Of a stretch of DNA of 64,000 nt, positions 23,316-32,270 are shown one piece after another (within the stretch, counting starts at the first letter, position 1; each line of letters starts with the position of its first letter). Below the pieces are notes generated by a model. That model saw only the letters and a program-made list of their open reading frames with translations. It was not told where the DNA came from and made no database searches. Source of the DNA: Actinomycetaceae bacterium zg-1166 (GTDB lineage Bacteria; Actinomycetota; Actinomycetes; Actinomycetales; Actinomycetaceae); contig CP064953.1 in NCBI GenBank assembly GCA_015679245.1, positions 682,001 to 746,000 on the forward strand. The letters are read 5' to 3'. The translations under genes and the position numbers were made by a program.

Positions 23316-26183
23316 ATGGCTGAGAAAGCCACACCCGCGCAGGAGAATGTCGAGGAAACCTCGACATCTGCCCGCCGCCGCACAACAACTCGTACTACTC
23401 GCGCCACTCGCTCAAAGAAACTGGCAGAAGTTTCCCCAGAGATCTCGGGAGCTGTTGCCACTGAGCTTGAGGAGCTTAAGCATGAAGCACCTGCGCGCAC
23501 GTCGCGCCGTGCCCCACGCAAGAAAGCCACATCGGAGGCGCTTGAAGTAATCCTCCCAGCTACGAAAGACGAACCTGTTGAGGTTTCCGCCTCCCCCTTC
23601 TTTGTCGGCTCACCCTTTAGCGTTCAGGAGGATTCACCTCTAGCTGCGCCTGTTGTGGCTGCACCTGCCATGACGGCACTCCTCTTCCAGGAGCCTGACA
23701 TGAGCCGTGCGCGCACGTCGCGCCGTTCTCCGCGATCTTCTCACATCGAGGATTCTCCGCGTGAGGGAAGCCAGGGCAGTCGCGCCTCAGAGGGAGTCGA
23801 GGATTCATCTATTCCCGAAACTGACACCGCCTCAGATTCTTCTTCCGCGCGCACCTCTCGCCGCAGGCGCACTCGTGGTGAGGAATCTACACCTTCCCCG
23901 CGACCGTTGAGCGCAAAGAGCGAGGAATCGCGCACCAAGGAAACAGCAGAGGAAAATGAGGCTGACGGTTCGCGTCACCGCCGTGGCTCGCGTGGTTCGG
24001 GGCGTACCAAGTCTGCCGATGAGAGTACTTCACCTACGGCACTTGAGAATTCCTCTAGTGCCGATTCGTCGTCTTTGCCTCAAAGCGAAGATATGGAAGA
24101 AGGCGTGGGGCTGACGCGTCGCCGTCGGCGGCGACGTTCCGGCGAAGTGAGCGACGAAGTCAGCGCACTCAAAGGCTCCACACGCTTGGAAGCTAAACGC
24201 CAGCGTCGTAAAGAAGGACGCGAGGCTGGGCGGCGCCGCCACTCAATCACCGAATCGGAGTACCTGGCTCGCCGTGAATCCGTCAAGCGTGAAATGCTTA
24301 TACGCGAACAAGATGGTCTCAACCAAATCGCCGTTCTCGAAGACGACGTGCTTGTGGAACACTACGTGGCTCGCCATACGCAAGTATCAATGGTGGGTAA
24401 TGTGTACTTGGGACGTGTGCAGAATGTGCTTCCCTCGATGGAGGCGGCCTTCGTCGATATTGGTAAGGGTCGCAATGCTGTGCTCTACGCCGGTGAGGTG
24501 AACTGGGAAAGTGCTGGCCTTGAGGGCAAGCCTCGACGAATCGAACAGGCTCTCAAATCAGGAGATACAGTACTTGTACAGGTGACGAAGGATCCGATCG
24601 GGCATAAAGGTGCTCGTCTCACAGCGCAGATTACGCTGGCCGGGCGCCATCTTGTGCTTGTCCCCTCCGGTGCGATGACGGGGATTTCTCGCAAACTTCC
24701 AGAAAAAGAGCGCCAGCGTTTGAAAAAGCTCTTGCGTGAAATTGTGCCTGCCGAACATGGAGTCATCGTACGCACCGCTGCTGAGGGTGCCAGCGAGGAA
24801 CAGCTTCGTGCTGACGTTGAGCGTCTGACGAAGGACTGGACGATGATCCAAGAGAAATCGAAGGCATACAAATCTGCTCCCACCCTTGTGAAGGGAGAAC
24901 CGGAGCTTGCCGTGCGCGTGGTGCGTGATATCTTCAACGAGGATTTTGATGCTCTTCGAGTCCAAGGTGAGGATTCTTGGGGGACAATTTCCTCCTATGT
25001 TGGCGAACTTTCTCCTGAACTTATGGGGAGGGTGTCGCGTTGGACAAAACCGAAAGATATTTTCACTGAGCATCGGGTGGATGAACAGCTTGCCAAGGCT
25101 TTCGATCGCAAAGTGTGGCTTCCCTCAGGTGGCACACTTGTTATTGACCGTACCGAAGCAATGACAGTGGTGGATGTCAATACCGGAAAATTCACGGGAT
25201 CGGGTGGCACGCTGGAAGAGACGGTGACGCGAAACAACCTCGAAGCGGCTGAGGAAATTGTGCGCCAGCTTCGCCTGCGTGACATCGGGGGAATTATCGT
25301 TGTCGATTTCATTGACATGGTGCTTGAAACCAACCGTGAGCTTGTCCTTCGCCGCCTTGTTGAATGCCTTGGGCGTGATCGCACACGCCACCAGGTGGCC
25401 GAAGTGACATCACTCGGCCTTGTGCAGATGACGCGTAAGCGCGTTGGTCAGGGCTTGGTGGAAGCATTTTCCACAGTGTGTGACGAATGTGAGGGGCGTG
25501 GTTTCATCACGCACACGCATCCTGTTGAGCGCACAGACTCTGGCGCAGAGGAAACTACGCGGCGCAAGAAGAATCGGAGCGAGAGACCTGAATACGAGGA
25601 AGCTAAGCGTGGGGAAGTTAAAGCTGCCTTGAATTCCATTGCCGCCGCAGCTGCTAAAGGAGCCGAACAGTCATCTGAACCTCCTCATAAGGAGAGTGCA
25701 GAAGAATCTGGGGAAACCAGTGCCGAAGAGGTGCAGAATTCCACAGATGTGAAGAGTGATACTCACGTTTTACAAGCCACCGCACAACCTAGATCCGCTG
25801 TGGCGTCGAAGGCTGGCCGAAAGACCTCAACGCGGGCAAAGGCTGTCAAAGCACATGAGACACGTGAGCTGGGCGACCAGAAAGGTGCAGCTTCTTTAGA
25901 GGAATTGAAGGTAGATGAACCTGAGAAGGCTCGACGAACTATGAAGGTTTCCACAGCTGGAAAACCTAAGAAGGCTAAGGCATCTAAAAATTCTGGCAAA
26001 ACAACAGAAAAAACCACTTCTTCCTCAGATATGTCGGTTTCTACCTCGGGCACGTCGGCCACACGCAGCCGAACACGCCGAGTTGTCTCCTCTGGAACGA
26101 TCACTCCCGGAGGTGGAAGCTCGTCTGGTACGGCCTCTGGTGAAGCGCATCCTGCCAGCTTCATTCTGAGCTTCCCGGCATAA
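23316..26183 (+). CDS. rne: Ribonuclease E/G family endoribonuclease
   Basis: RNase E/G makes the first cuts in mRNA decay and processes rRNA and tRNA precursors. The catalytic core lies at about residues 310-740: an S1 RNA-binding segment YLGRVQNVLPSMEAAFVDIG, the DNase-I-like catalytic region with IDRTEAMTVVDVNTGKF and GGIIVVDFIDM supplying the metal-binding aspartates, and the zinc-link motif CDECEGRGF. Roughly 300 residues before the core and 210 after it are low-complexity, rich in Arg, Ser and Glu, as in mycobacterial RNase E. The ATG at 23316 with GGGAG upstream is preferred; an in-frame GTG at 23274 would add 14 residues. It precedes rplU-rpmA-obgE, the usual actinobacterial order. 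Confidence 0.92.
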   Translation: MAEKATPAQENVEETSTSARRRTTTRTTRATRSKKLAEVSPEISGAVATELEELKHEAPARTSRRAPRKKATSEALEVILPATKDEPVEVSASPFFVGSPFSVQEDSPLAAPVVAAPAMTALLFQEPDMSRARTSRRSPRSSHIEDSPREGSQGSRASEGVEDSSIPETDTASDSSSARTSRRRRTRGEESTPSPRPLSAKSEESRTKETAEENEADGSRHRRGSRGSGRTKSADESTSPTALENSSSADSSSLPQSEDMEEGVGLTRRRRRRRSGEVSDEVSALKGSTRLEAKRQRRKEGREAGRRRHSITESEYLARRESVKREMLIREQDGLNQIAVLEDDVLVEHYVARHTQVSMVGNVYLGRVQNVLPSMEAAFVDIGKGRNAVLYAGEVNWESAGLEGKPRRIEQALKSGDTVLVQVTKDPIGHKGARLTAQITLAGRHLVLVPSGAMTGISRKLPEKERQRLKKLLREIVPAEHGVIVRTAAEGASEEQLRADVERLTKDWTMIQEKSKAYKSAPTLVKGEPELAVRVVRDIFNEDFDALRVQGEDSWGTISSYVGELSPELMGRVSRWTKPKDIFTEHRVDEQLAKAFDRKVWLPSGGTLVIDRTEAMTVVDVNTGKFTGSGGTLEETVTRNNLEAAEEIVRQLRLRDIGGIIVVDFIDMVLETNRELVLRRLVECLGRDRTRHQVAEVTSLGLVQMTRKRVGQGLVEAFSTVCDECEGRGFITHTHPVERTDSGAEETTRRKKNRSERPEYEEAKRGEVKAALNSIAAAAAKGAEQSSEPPHKESAEESGETSAEEVQNSTDVKSDTHVLQATAQPRSAVASKAGRKTSTRAKAVKAHETRELGDQKGAASLEELKVDEPEKARRTMKVSTAGKPKKAKASKNSGKTTEKTTSSSDMSVSTSGTSATRSRTRRVVSSGTITPGGGSSSGTASGEAHPASFILSFPA

Positions 26184-26247
26184 GTGAAAGGCGATTCTAA
26201 CGTGGTGCATCCCATAAGAAAATGCCGCGCCGAAGGCCGCGCTAAAC

Positions 26248-26276
26248 TTGCCCAGGAAACTCTAGGCAAGTACTCT
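26248..26276 (+). promoter_or_regulatory. Candidate promoter for rplU-rpmA
   Basis: TTGCCC (26248-26253) and TACTCT (26271-26276) are separated by exactly 17 bases. The position, 90 bases before the rplU ATG and after rne, fits a promoter for the ribosomal protein genes. A second -10-like hexamer, TAATTT, ends 6 bases before the rplU ATG and could give a leaderless transcript. Confidence 0.55.
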
Positions 26277-26363
26277 AGAGAGTCGGCGCGTTACGAGCGA
26301 TGAGCTTTCGCGCCCAACTGTCCGAGCTCTGCGCACACGCGCGAGCAGCCGTAATTTACAGAG

Positions 26364-26681
26364 ATGAGCAAGAACGTGGTGTACGCGATCGTCAAGGCCG
26401 GCGGCCGTCAGGAGAAGGTTTCCGTCGGATCCGTCGTCGTCGTTGATAAGATGGAAGGCCAGCCCGGCGATACCGTTGAGCTTGAGCCCATCATGCTCGT
26501 TGATGGTGACAAGGTCACCACGGCTGCCGATGGCATTTCAGCAAAGGTGACAGCTGAGATCCTTCGCGACGAGAAGGGTCCGAAGATCGTCATTGTGAAG
26601 TACAAGAACAAGACGGGTTACCGCAAGCGCCAGGGTCACCGCCAGAAGTTGACCCGTCTCAAGGTCACCGGCATTAAGTGA
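26364..26681 (+). CDS. rplU: 50S ribosomal protein L21
   Basis: L21 binds 23S rRNA in the large subunit. The 105-residue sequence has the family start [17 protein letters not shown] and ends in the basic block [20 protein letters not shown] typical of bacterial L21. No strong Shine-Dalgarno is seen before the ATG. rpmA follows 55 bases later in the same direction, the near-universal rplU-rpmA-obgE arrangement. Confidence 0.97.
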   Translation: MSKNVVYAIVKAGGRQEKVSVGSVVVVDKMEGQPGDTVELEPIMLVDGDKVTTAADGISAKVTAEILRDEKGPKIVIVKYKNKTGYRKRQGHRQKLTRLKVTGIK

Positions 26682-26736
26682 GTCCTGGGGTTCCGGCCTC
26701 ACCAATCAACGCATTCTAAGAGAGCAGGTTTGAGAG

Positions 26737-26994
26737 ATGGCACATAAGAAGGGCGCCAGCTCCTCCCGCAACGGGCGCGATTCTAACGCGCAGCGTCTGG
26801 GAGTTAAGCGTTTCGGCGGCGAACTGGTTAAGGCTGGCGAGATCATCGTTCGTCAGCGCGGCACGCACTTCCACCCCGGTATCAATGTGGGGCGTGGCAA
26901 GGACGATACACTTTTCGCCCTCGCTGCTGGTAACGTTCGCTTTGCGACTCGCCGCGACCGTAAGGTCGTGGATATCGTCACTGCGGAGGCCTGA
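26737..26994 (+). CDS. rpmA: 50S ribosomal protein L27
   Basis: L27 sits near the peptidyl-transferase centre. The 85 residues start [19 protein letters not shown] and contain [20 protein letters not shown], both diagnostic. It begins with the mature-type MAHKKG sequence rather than the cleaved Firmicutes form. A strong hairpin separates it from obgE, which may reduce read-through from the abundant ribosomal protein mRNA. Confidence 0.97.
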   Translation: MAHKKGASSSRNGRDSNAQRLGVKRFGGELVKAGEIIVRQRGTHFHPGINVGRGKDDTLFALAAGNVRFATRRDRKVVDIVTAEA

Positions 26995-27007
26995 GAAGCT
27001 ACAGCCT

Positions 27008-27042
27008 AAGAGGGGCGGAAGGGATTTCCTTCCGCCCCTCTT
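27008..27042 (+). terminator. Terminator or attenuating hairpin between rpmA and obgE
   Basis: AAGAGGGGCGGAAGG (27008-27022) pairs perfectly with CCTTCCGCCCCTCTT (27028-27042) around the five-base loop GATTT. No long T-run follows. It lies 14 bases after the rpmA stop, and may terminate or limit transcription into obgE. Confidence 0.75.
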
Positions 27043-27105
27043 CGTCGTAAAGCTGAAGCGTAACGCTCTTATCGTCCCTGCCCCCCACAAACTAGAGGAG
27101 TTCCT

Positions 27106-28626
27106 ATGGCCACTTTCGTCGATCGCGTCCTACTCCATGTTGCTGCAGGCAACGGCGGTAACGGTTGCGTTTCTGTACGTCGCGAGAAATTCAAGCCGCT
27201 TGGTGGACCCGATGGTGCCAATGGTGGGCACGGAGGCGATGTCATCGTCGTGGCTGATCCTCAGGTGACTACTCTTCTTAGTTACCACCATTGTCCACAC
27301 CAAAAAGCCGAATCTGGACAACAGGGAGCCGGAGATATGCGCCCAGGGCGAGGCGGTGCCTCACTGCGTTTACCAGTGCCTATCGGCACGGTAGTGACCA
27401 CGCCGGAAGGAGAAATCCTTGCCGATCTTGCACATGCAGGTCAAGAGTACGTGGTAGCCAAAGGCGGGCGTGGAGGACTCGGTAATGCTGCACTCGCCTC
27501 TCCTAAACGTAAAGCTCCGGGTTTTGCCCTCCTGGGCGACGAAGGAGAAGCGTGCGACGTCGTTCTTGAACTCAAATCTGTGGCAGATGTGGCTCTTGTG
27601 GGTTATCCAAGTGCGGGTAAATCCTCACTTATTGCGGCAATGTCGGCTGCACGTCCAAAGATTGCAGATTATCCCTTCACTACCCTCGTTCCCAATCTCG
27701 GCGTAGTTGAGGCTGGTGATACCCGCTATACGATTGCCGATGTGCCCGGACTTATTCCTGGTGCTTCACAGGGCAAGGGGCTTGGCCTTGAATTTCTGCG
27801 CCACATCGAACGCTGCTCGGTGATTGTTCACGTTATTGACTGTGCCACTCTTGAACCTGGACGCGATCCACTCAGCGATCTTGACGTGATCGAAGCAGAG
27901 CTTGCGGCATACTCTGCCGCACTCCCAGCAGTGGAGGGAAGGATTCCACTCATGGAGCGCCCTCGTCTGGCGGTACTGAACAAGGTGGATGTTCCCGAGG
28001 CAGAAGAATTGGCTGAGTTTGTACGCGAGGAACTTATTGCGCGTGGACTTCCTGTTTTCCTCGTTTCGGCTGTGGCTCACACCGGCCTCAAAGATCTCTC
28101 GTTCGCTCTGGCCGCAAAGGTAAACTATGCGCGGACACTCTTTCCGCACGTGGAGGAAGCCCCGCGTATTCTCGTACGTCCGCGTGCCAAGGACGATCCT
28201 GGCTTCACGATTTCTCAAGCGAGTAAAGGCGGAGAGAGCTTCTTCGTGGTGCGCGGAGAGAAGCCTGAACGCTGGGTGCGCCAAACAGATTTTGATAATG
28301 ACGAAGCCGTGGGCTATCTCGCAGATCGTCTCAATGCTCTGGGTATTGAGAAAGCGCTCATTGAATCGGGAGCGCATGGGGGTGACATGGTGGTGATCGG
28401 ACCAGCCGATTCGGGTTATATCTTTGACTGGGAGCCGACGATGATGACGGGAGCCGAACTCCTTGGCCCGCGTGGCAGCGATCTTCGCCTTGATGAGAAT
28501 CAACGTCCCTCACGTAAGGAACGCCGTGGGGCATACCTCGATCGTATGGATGCAAAGACACAGGCACGTGAGGAATTATGGATGGAACGTGAAGCTGGAA
28601 TCTGGACGGACCCTAGCCAGGAATAG
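27106..28626 (+). CDS. obgE: GTPase ObgE/CgtA
   Basis: Obg is an essential GTPase tied to ribosome assembly and stress control. The glycine-rich Obg fold covers residues 1-158, including [19 protein letters not shown] and [13 protein letters not shown]. The G domain follows with G1 GYPSAGKSS near residue 166, a [11 protein letters not shown]3 block and NKVD. The C-terminal roughly 140 residues form the OCT domain and a charged tail ending in an Arg/Glu-rich stretch. At 506 residues it has the longer C-terminus usual in actinobacteria. GAGGAG lies close upstream of the ATG. Confidence 0.96.
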   Translation: MATFVDRVLLHVAAGNGGNGCVSVRREKFKPLGGPDGANGGHGGDVIVVADPQVTTLLSYHHCPHQKAESGQQGAGDMRPGRGGASLRLPVPIGTVVTTPEGEILADLAHAGQEYVVAKGGRGGLGNAALASPKRKAPGFALLGDEGEACDVVLELKSVADVALVGYPSAGKSSLIAAMSAARPKIADYPFTTLVPNLGVVEAGDTRYTIADVPGLIPGASQGKGLGLEFLRHIERCSVIVHVIDCATLEPGRDPLSDLDVIEAELAAYSAALPAVEGRIPLMERPRLAVLNKVDVPEAEELAEFVREELIARGLPVFLVSAVAHTGLKDLSFALAAKVNYARTLFPHVEEAPRILVRPRAKDDPGFTISQASKGGESFFVVRGEKPERWVRQTDFDNDEAVGYLADRLNALGIEKALIESGAHGGDMVVIGPADSGYIFDWEPTMMTGAELLGPRGSDLRLDENQRPSRKERRGAYLDRMDAKTQAREELWMEREAGIWTDPSQE

Positions 28627-28678
28627 GCATAACCTTTTTACCTTCTGACCACGACGATGAGGCGAGTCTACTTTTTGG

Positions 28679-28691
28679 CACAATGGCTATG
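28679..28691 (+). promoter_or_regulatory. -10-like element giving a leaderless start of proB
   Basis: CACAAT (28679-28684) ends six bases before the GTG start at 28691, and no Shine-Dalgarno is present. The same hexamer at the same distance precedes the DUF2505 gene at 48056 on the other strand. The -35 region is not convincing. Confidence 0.35.
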
Positions 28692-29797
28692 TGAAAGAGA
28701 CGCTCTTCAATCGTCGCCTCCTTGGGAAGGCTCGCCGCATCGTTGTTAAAGTGGGTTCTTCCTCGCTCACCATGCCAGATGGCGGGCTTCATTGGGATCA
28801 GCTCACGCAGCTGGCTCATGTGCTCTCTGCGGCAAAGAAACGTGGCCAGCAGGTGGTGCTCGTCTCCTCGGGGGCTGCTGCTGCGGGACGTGCGCCGCTC
28901 GGAATCACTGGGCGCGCTGGTGATCTTCACCTCCACCAGGCCAGTGCCATGGTGGGGCAGTCGCGTCTCATGGCAGCTTACGATCATGAATTCGGCAAGT
29001 CAGGAATCACGATCGGACAGGTTCTCCTCACTGTGGAGGATGTGATGAACCGCAGTCACTACGCCAATGCGCAGAAGTCTCTTACTACATTGCTGAGTTT
29101 GGGAGTTATCCCGATTGTCAATGAAAACGATGCGGTGGTCACCAACGATCAGCGCTTTGGGGATAATGACCGCCTTGCTGCCCTTGTCTCGCATATGGTA
29201 GCTGCTGACGCCCTTATCCTCCTCACGGATGTCGAAGGGCTCTATACAGCTCCACCTTCTCAGCCTGGCTCACGCCTTATAGATACTGTGACGTCACCGG
29301 CCGACATCGAAGGCTTTGACATCCTCGGTTCTACTTCTCAGGTAGGCACAGGTGGAATGCGCACAAAGGTGGAAGCGGCTCAGCTTGCCTGTGCTGGTGG
29401 AGTTCCCGTTCTTCTCACGCGAGCAGAGAACATCGCTGAGGCTCTTGCCGGTACGCCGCTGGGAACCTGGTTTACTCCCACAGGTAAGCGAGTTTCGGCG
29501 CGAACCCTCTGGCTTTCCTACGCGGCTTCGGCTTGCGGACGTATTATTGCCGACGAAGGTGCCGCAAAGGCGCTTTGTGGGGGAGAAGCGTCACTCTTGC
29601 CCGTTGGGGTAGCTGGGGTTGCTGGGCATTTTGAGGTGGGTGATCTTGTGGAGATCGTCGATATGCGCGGGGCTCTGCTGGCGCGCGGCCTTGCTGGGCT
29701 CTCCTCAAACGAACTTCTCACCTTGGCTGGTGACCGTCAGGCTGCACAGGGGAGGCGCCCAGCTGTTCACCGAGACGATCTTGTGCGAGTGAAATAG
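28691..29797 (+). CDS. proB: Glutamate 5-kinase ProB
   Basis: ProB phosphorylates glutamate in the first step of proline synthesis; proA for the next step lies 2.5 kb downstream, past two other genes. The amino-acid kinase domain begins IVVKVGSSSLTMPDGG and includes VSSGAAAAG, NENDAVVTND and FGDNDRLAALVS. A PUA domain occupies about residues 280-365. The 368 residues match the usual size. The GTG start fits the family N-terminus and has a -10-like CACAAT six bases before it. Feedback inhibition by proline is a property of the family and cannot be judged from sequence. Confidence 0.95.
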   Translation: MKETLFNRRLLGKARRIVVKVGSSSLTMPDGGLHWDQLTQLAHVLSAAKKRGQQVVLVSSGAAAAGRAPLGITGRAGDLHLHQASAMVGQSRLMAAYDHEFGKSGITIGQVLLTVEDVMNRSHYANAQKSLTTLLSLGVIPIVNENDAVVTNDQRFGDNDRLAALVSHMVAADALILLTDVEGLYTAPPSQPGSRLIDTVTSPADIEGFDILGSTSQVGTGGMRTKVEAAQLACAGGVPVLLTRAENIAEALAGTPLGTWFTPTGKRVSARTLWLSYAASACGRIIADEGAAKALCGGEASLLPVGVAGVAGHFEVGDLVEIVDMRGALLARGLAGLSSNELLTLAGDRQAAQGRRPAVHRDDLVRVK

Positions 29798-29971
29798 CAG
29801 AACTTCATAGGTTCACACGTAAGTGCTTGTTGTCAAGTAATTCGGTACATTTCCGTGATTTTGTCCACTTGGTGAGCGCGTGTCTTGGCATATGGGATAT
29901 TTTCTTGCCTAAACTAAAGTTCGTATCCGGTATTTGGTATTCACCACACGCGGATACGCCGTTAAGTGCGC

Positions 29972-30174
29972 TATAACTCGTGCAGCGGGAACCTTGCTGC
30001 ACGCAGTCGAAGGGAGAGCGAGTCGTGTCGCAGAACTGGAAGCATGTCACCCATAGCTCTGCCGTGCCTGCTTTCTTGCCGTGCTACCTCCTTTCTCGAA
30101 TGACCATGCCGCTGGCTACGACAGCGGCTACCCAGGAATAGGACGTGGATAAATGTGGCTTCAGGTGGAGCCAC
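29972..30174 (+). ncRNA. Structured leader before the luciferase-like gene
   Basis: A -10-like TATAAC lies at 29972-29977. It is followed by GTGCAGC/GCTGCAC (29980-29986 with 29996-30002), GCCGCTG/CAGCGGC (30108-30114 with 30122-30128) and GTGGCT/AGCCAC (30155-30160 with 30169-30174). A small reading frame lies between the first hairpin and the others. The layout resembles an attenuator with a leader peptide. No known riboswitch consensus was recognised. From proB to 29971 nothing else was seen. Confidence 0.35.
30025..30141 (+). CDS. Possible 38-residue leader peptide
   Basis: A GTG-started frame of 38 codons ends in TAG and has AGGGAGAG about seven bases upstream, a better ribosome site than that of the following gene. 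The product would begin MSQNWKHVTHSSAVPAF and include a single Cys followed by Tyr-Leu-Leu. It matches no family known to me. It lies inside a leader with hairpins overlapping and following its 3' end, so a role as a regulatory upstream frame is possible. It may also be chance. Confidence 0.3.
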   Translation: MSQNWKHVTHSSAVPAFLPCYLLSRMTMPLATTAATQE

Positions 30175-30193
30175 AGTGTGAACGGATGCTACA

Positions 30194-31120
30194 ATGACTG
30201 TTCAACTGACAACAAGCGATGCAACCCTCACCTCTGGTGAAATCCTCGACAAGGACACTGTCACTGATGCCTATATCGGCATTGATCTCACAGTTCTTGG
30301 TGCACACGAACATCACAGTGAATATGACCTCGGTTTCGATCACGTGTATGCGAGCCTTCCCAAACTTGCCTCGTGTGTGAGTGCAGCGTGCGAAGGAGGA
30401 CTTGACCTCATTTCTCTCTCCCGTGACTTCCAAGCACGTTCCGAGGGTGCCTCGGATATGGATGCTGTAAAAACCATGGCACGTCTTGCCCAGCATGGTT
30501 CAGCTGGATTTTCCGCCGAGGTGAGCGCTGAACCAGAGAAAATCAACAGAGCTGTTATTGAGCTACGTGAGCAAAAAGATGGCTGGGGCGCGATTGAAAT
30601 TTCGGTTACGCCTACCACCGATCTGTCAGGGATCGCCGCTGAACTTGAGGCGGCACGCACGCAGGGTATCCACGTATGTGTGCGCGTGGAAGCCTCGGAT
30701 CTCGAATTTATTGACCATGAAGAACTCGTGACCTCAGCTGATTACGTGCGCCTGGGCACAGATGATCCACATGTTGCTCGTGAATGCCGTTTTGCCCTCC
30801 GTTCGGCTGCGCGTAAGTGCGGGAGCGATATCGTTGTTCTCGTGGATCTTGGAGTGGTGATCTCTGGAAACCATCAGGCAGCAAATGAACGCGAAATTCT
30901 ACTCAAGGCGATCAGTGGACATACATTGTTTGAGGGACGTGCGCGAGTGGTTGGCACCGTTTATGACGTTGCCGACGAAGTTGAACGTTGGATTGGAAAC
31001 GGTGCGGCAGACGGTATTGTGCTCTTGCCAGCTTCCCTTCCCACAGATCTTGCTTCGGTGATTCGTGGTGTCATGCCCTTGTTGCGTGCGCGTGGAGCAC
31101 TTTCTCCTTCGGTATCATGA
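30194..31120 (+). CDS. Divergent luciferase-like (LLM) monooxygenase-fold protein
   Basis: The C-terminal third carries the pattern of FMN-dependent luciferase-like monooxygenases of the NtaA/SnaA type: VVGTVYDVADEVERWI, then GAADGIVLLPASLP and the closing VIRGVMPLLRARG. The N-terminal half keeps a barrel-like strand LGFDHVYASLPKL... but lacks clear flavin and active-site blocks (no AYRHPxxLAKxxATLD or GRxxLGLGxGW), and the protein is short at 308 residues (family about 350-450). It may be a non-enzymatic or altered member. The start ATG lacks a Shine-Dalgarno and follows a structured leader. It lies between proB and the opposing trxA; no reductase partner is adjacent. Confidence 0.6.
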   Translation: MTVQLTTSDATLTSGEILDKDTVTDAYIGIDLTVLGAHEHHSEYDLGFDHVYASLPKLASCVSAACEGGLDLISLSRDFQARSEGASDMDAVKTMARLAQHGSAGFSAEVSAEPEKINRAVIELREQKDGWGAIEISVTPTTDLSGIAAELEAARTQGIHVCVRVEASDLEFIDHEELVTSADYVRLGTDDPHVARECRFALRSAARKCGSDIVVLVDLGVVISGNHQAANEREILLKAISGHTLFEGRARVVGTVYDVADEVERWIGNGAADGIVLLPASLPTDLASVIRGVMPLLRARGALSPSVS

Positions 31121-31473
31121 CCTTCTTCACCAGAGTTTTCACGTTCTGATTGCTGCGTGAGGCACACGTGGAGTTCTCTTGACAACTTAGTGCGGCGGGA
31201 TAGGCGGCAGGATAGCTCGTTGCGGGGCGCGTGAGTTTCCTCAGCGAACGTGAGCCATCGTGCTTGCCACCGAGGCAACTGTGATGTCAGACGGGCGCCA
31301 GATTCTCACATACATAGATCCAGATTCTCACATACATACATGGATGCGGGATGCGGGAACTTTATGCTCCCTACCTCCCGCATCCATACTCGTCTACCTT
31401 TGTGAGCTTCCCGCCAGCGCAAGCCCAGTGCAAACGTAGTGGCACAGATTCGTCGGTGCAGGTTTGCAGGTTC
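31121..31473. other. Intergenic stretch between converging LLM and trxA genes
   Basis: No gene was found. The stretch contains a direct repeat, CCAGATTCTCACATACATA, at 31298-31316 and 31320-31338 (19 bases, period 22), and the hairpin described separately at 31341-31386. Neither repeat copy matches a known element. Confidence 0.5.
31341..31386. terminator. Hairpin between LLM gene and trxA
   Basis: TGGATGCGGG (31341-31350) and CCCGCATCCA (31377-31386) are perfect ten-base complements around a 26-base loop. It lies between two converging genes and is a plausible shared terminator, although no T-run follows. Confidence 0.5.
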
Positions 31474-31860
31474 TCAGGCAACGCCGCCTTCTGCTTCGCG
31501 TTGTGCCTTCACTTCAGCTGCTCGTGCGCGTACAGCTTCCATATCCAATGCCTTGAGCTGGGCGATGAGATCCTCTAGATCCGAGCTACGCAGGGCACCT
31601 GCCTGCTGGAATACGCGGATTCCATCACGGAAGGCCACAAGAGTAGGAATAGAACGGATAGCAAAGGAAGCAGCGAGTTCGTTTTCTTCGTCGGTATTAA
31701 TCTTGCCGAAACGGATGTCATCGTGCTCCTGCGAAGCAGCTTCAAAAATTGGGCCGAACTGACGGCAAGGCCCGCACCAGGGAGCCCAGAAATCGAGGAG
31801 TACGATACCCTCGTCGATTGTTTCGTTGAAATTTGCGGCAGTGACGGTGCGTGTCGCCAT
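31474..31860 (-). CDS. trxA: Thioredoxin
   Basis: This is a small cytosolic disulfide reductant. The redox motif WCGPC is at residues 28-32 (Cys29 and Cys32) inside VLLDFWAPWCGPCRQ, and the cis-proline region SIPTLVAF is near residue 70. The 128 residues exceed the usual 105-110 because of an Ala/Glu-rich helical tail of about 20 residues. An AAGGAGA ribosome site precedes the ATG. It is monocistronic and divergent from proA. Confidence 0.95.
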   Translation of the reverse strand: MATRTVTAANFNETIDEGIVLLDFWAPWCGPCRQFGPIFEAASQEHDDIRFGKINTDEENELAASFAIRSIPTLVAFRDGIRVFQQAGALRSSDLEDLIAQLKALDMEAVRARAAEVKAQREAEGGVA

Positions 31861-32256
31861 GGTAATTCTCCTTTGTGCTGATCTTTCTCCCTATGGCCGC
31901 AGCAGTATTGCGCCAGGGCGAGCTTCCACTGAGGTAAACGATAAACCTTGTTTAGGTATTCCGTCCCGTGTGCAAAAGTACTGCTGAGAGCGAAAGTACG
32001 GGTATCTCGCGTTCCTTTCTTCGCTCACTTTTCCACTGTGTGCCTGGGAGCTTTCGCCGTAAGTCTAGAACGCTTCTTCTGCCGTAACCTGAAGATACTT
32101 TTTGCCGTGAGCCTAGAGCATGGGGTTTGCGGAACACTGATACCGACAGTATGCGTGAACTTTTGTGTGATGGTAGTTCGTTCTTTAGGTTCTCCGCTGT
32201 TTGTCAGTGAGGAACGTGCGACGTGAGTATTTCTCCCCAAATGCGTTGTCGCCTCG
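31861..32256. other. Divergent region between trxA and proA
   Basis: No gene was found. Three related segments beginning GCCGTAAGTCTAGAA (32056), GCCGTAACCTGAAGA (32081) and GCCGTGAGCCTAGAG (32104) recur at 25- and 23-base spacing. They could be binding sites or decayed repeats. A longer proA frame would open upstream, but the start at 32270 is preferred. Confidence 0.35.
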
Positions 32257-32270
32257 TAGTCTTGTACCTA
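32257..32270 (+). promoter_or_regulatory. -10-like element giving a leaderless start of proA
   Basis: TAGTCT (32257-32262) ends seven bases before the ATG at 32270. No Shine-Dalgarno precedes this ATG, and the hexamer-to-start spacing equals that at fumC and gatC. This also supports 32270 as the true start rather than the in-frame start codon further upstream. Confidence 0.4.

Noticed and set aside
23132-23323. 63-codon frame upstream of rne
   Set aside because: Cys- and Pro-rich product without family resemblance, no ribosome site and overlap with the rne start; more likely leader sequence.
29805-30193. Known riboswitch before the luciferase-like gene
   Set aside because: I compared the leader by eye with TPP, FMN, SAM and cobalamin consensus cores and found none of them; only generic hairpins remain.
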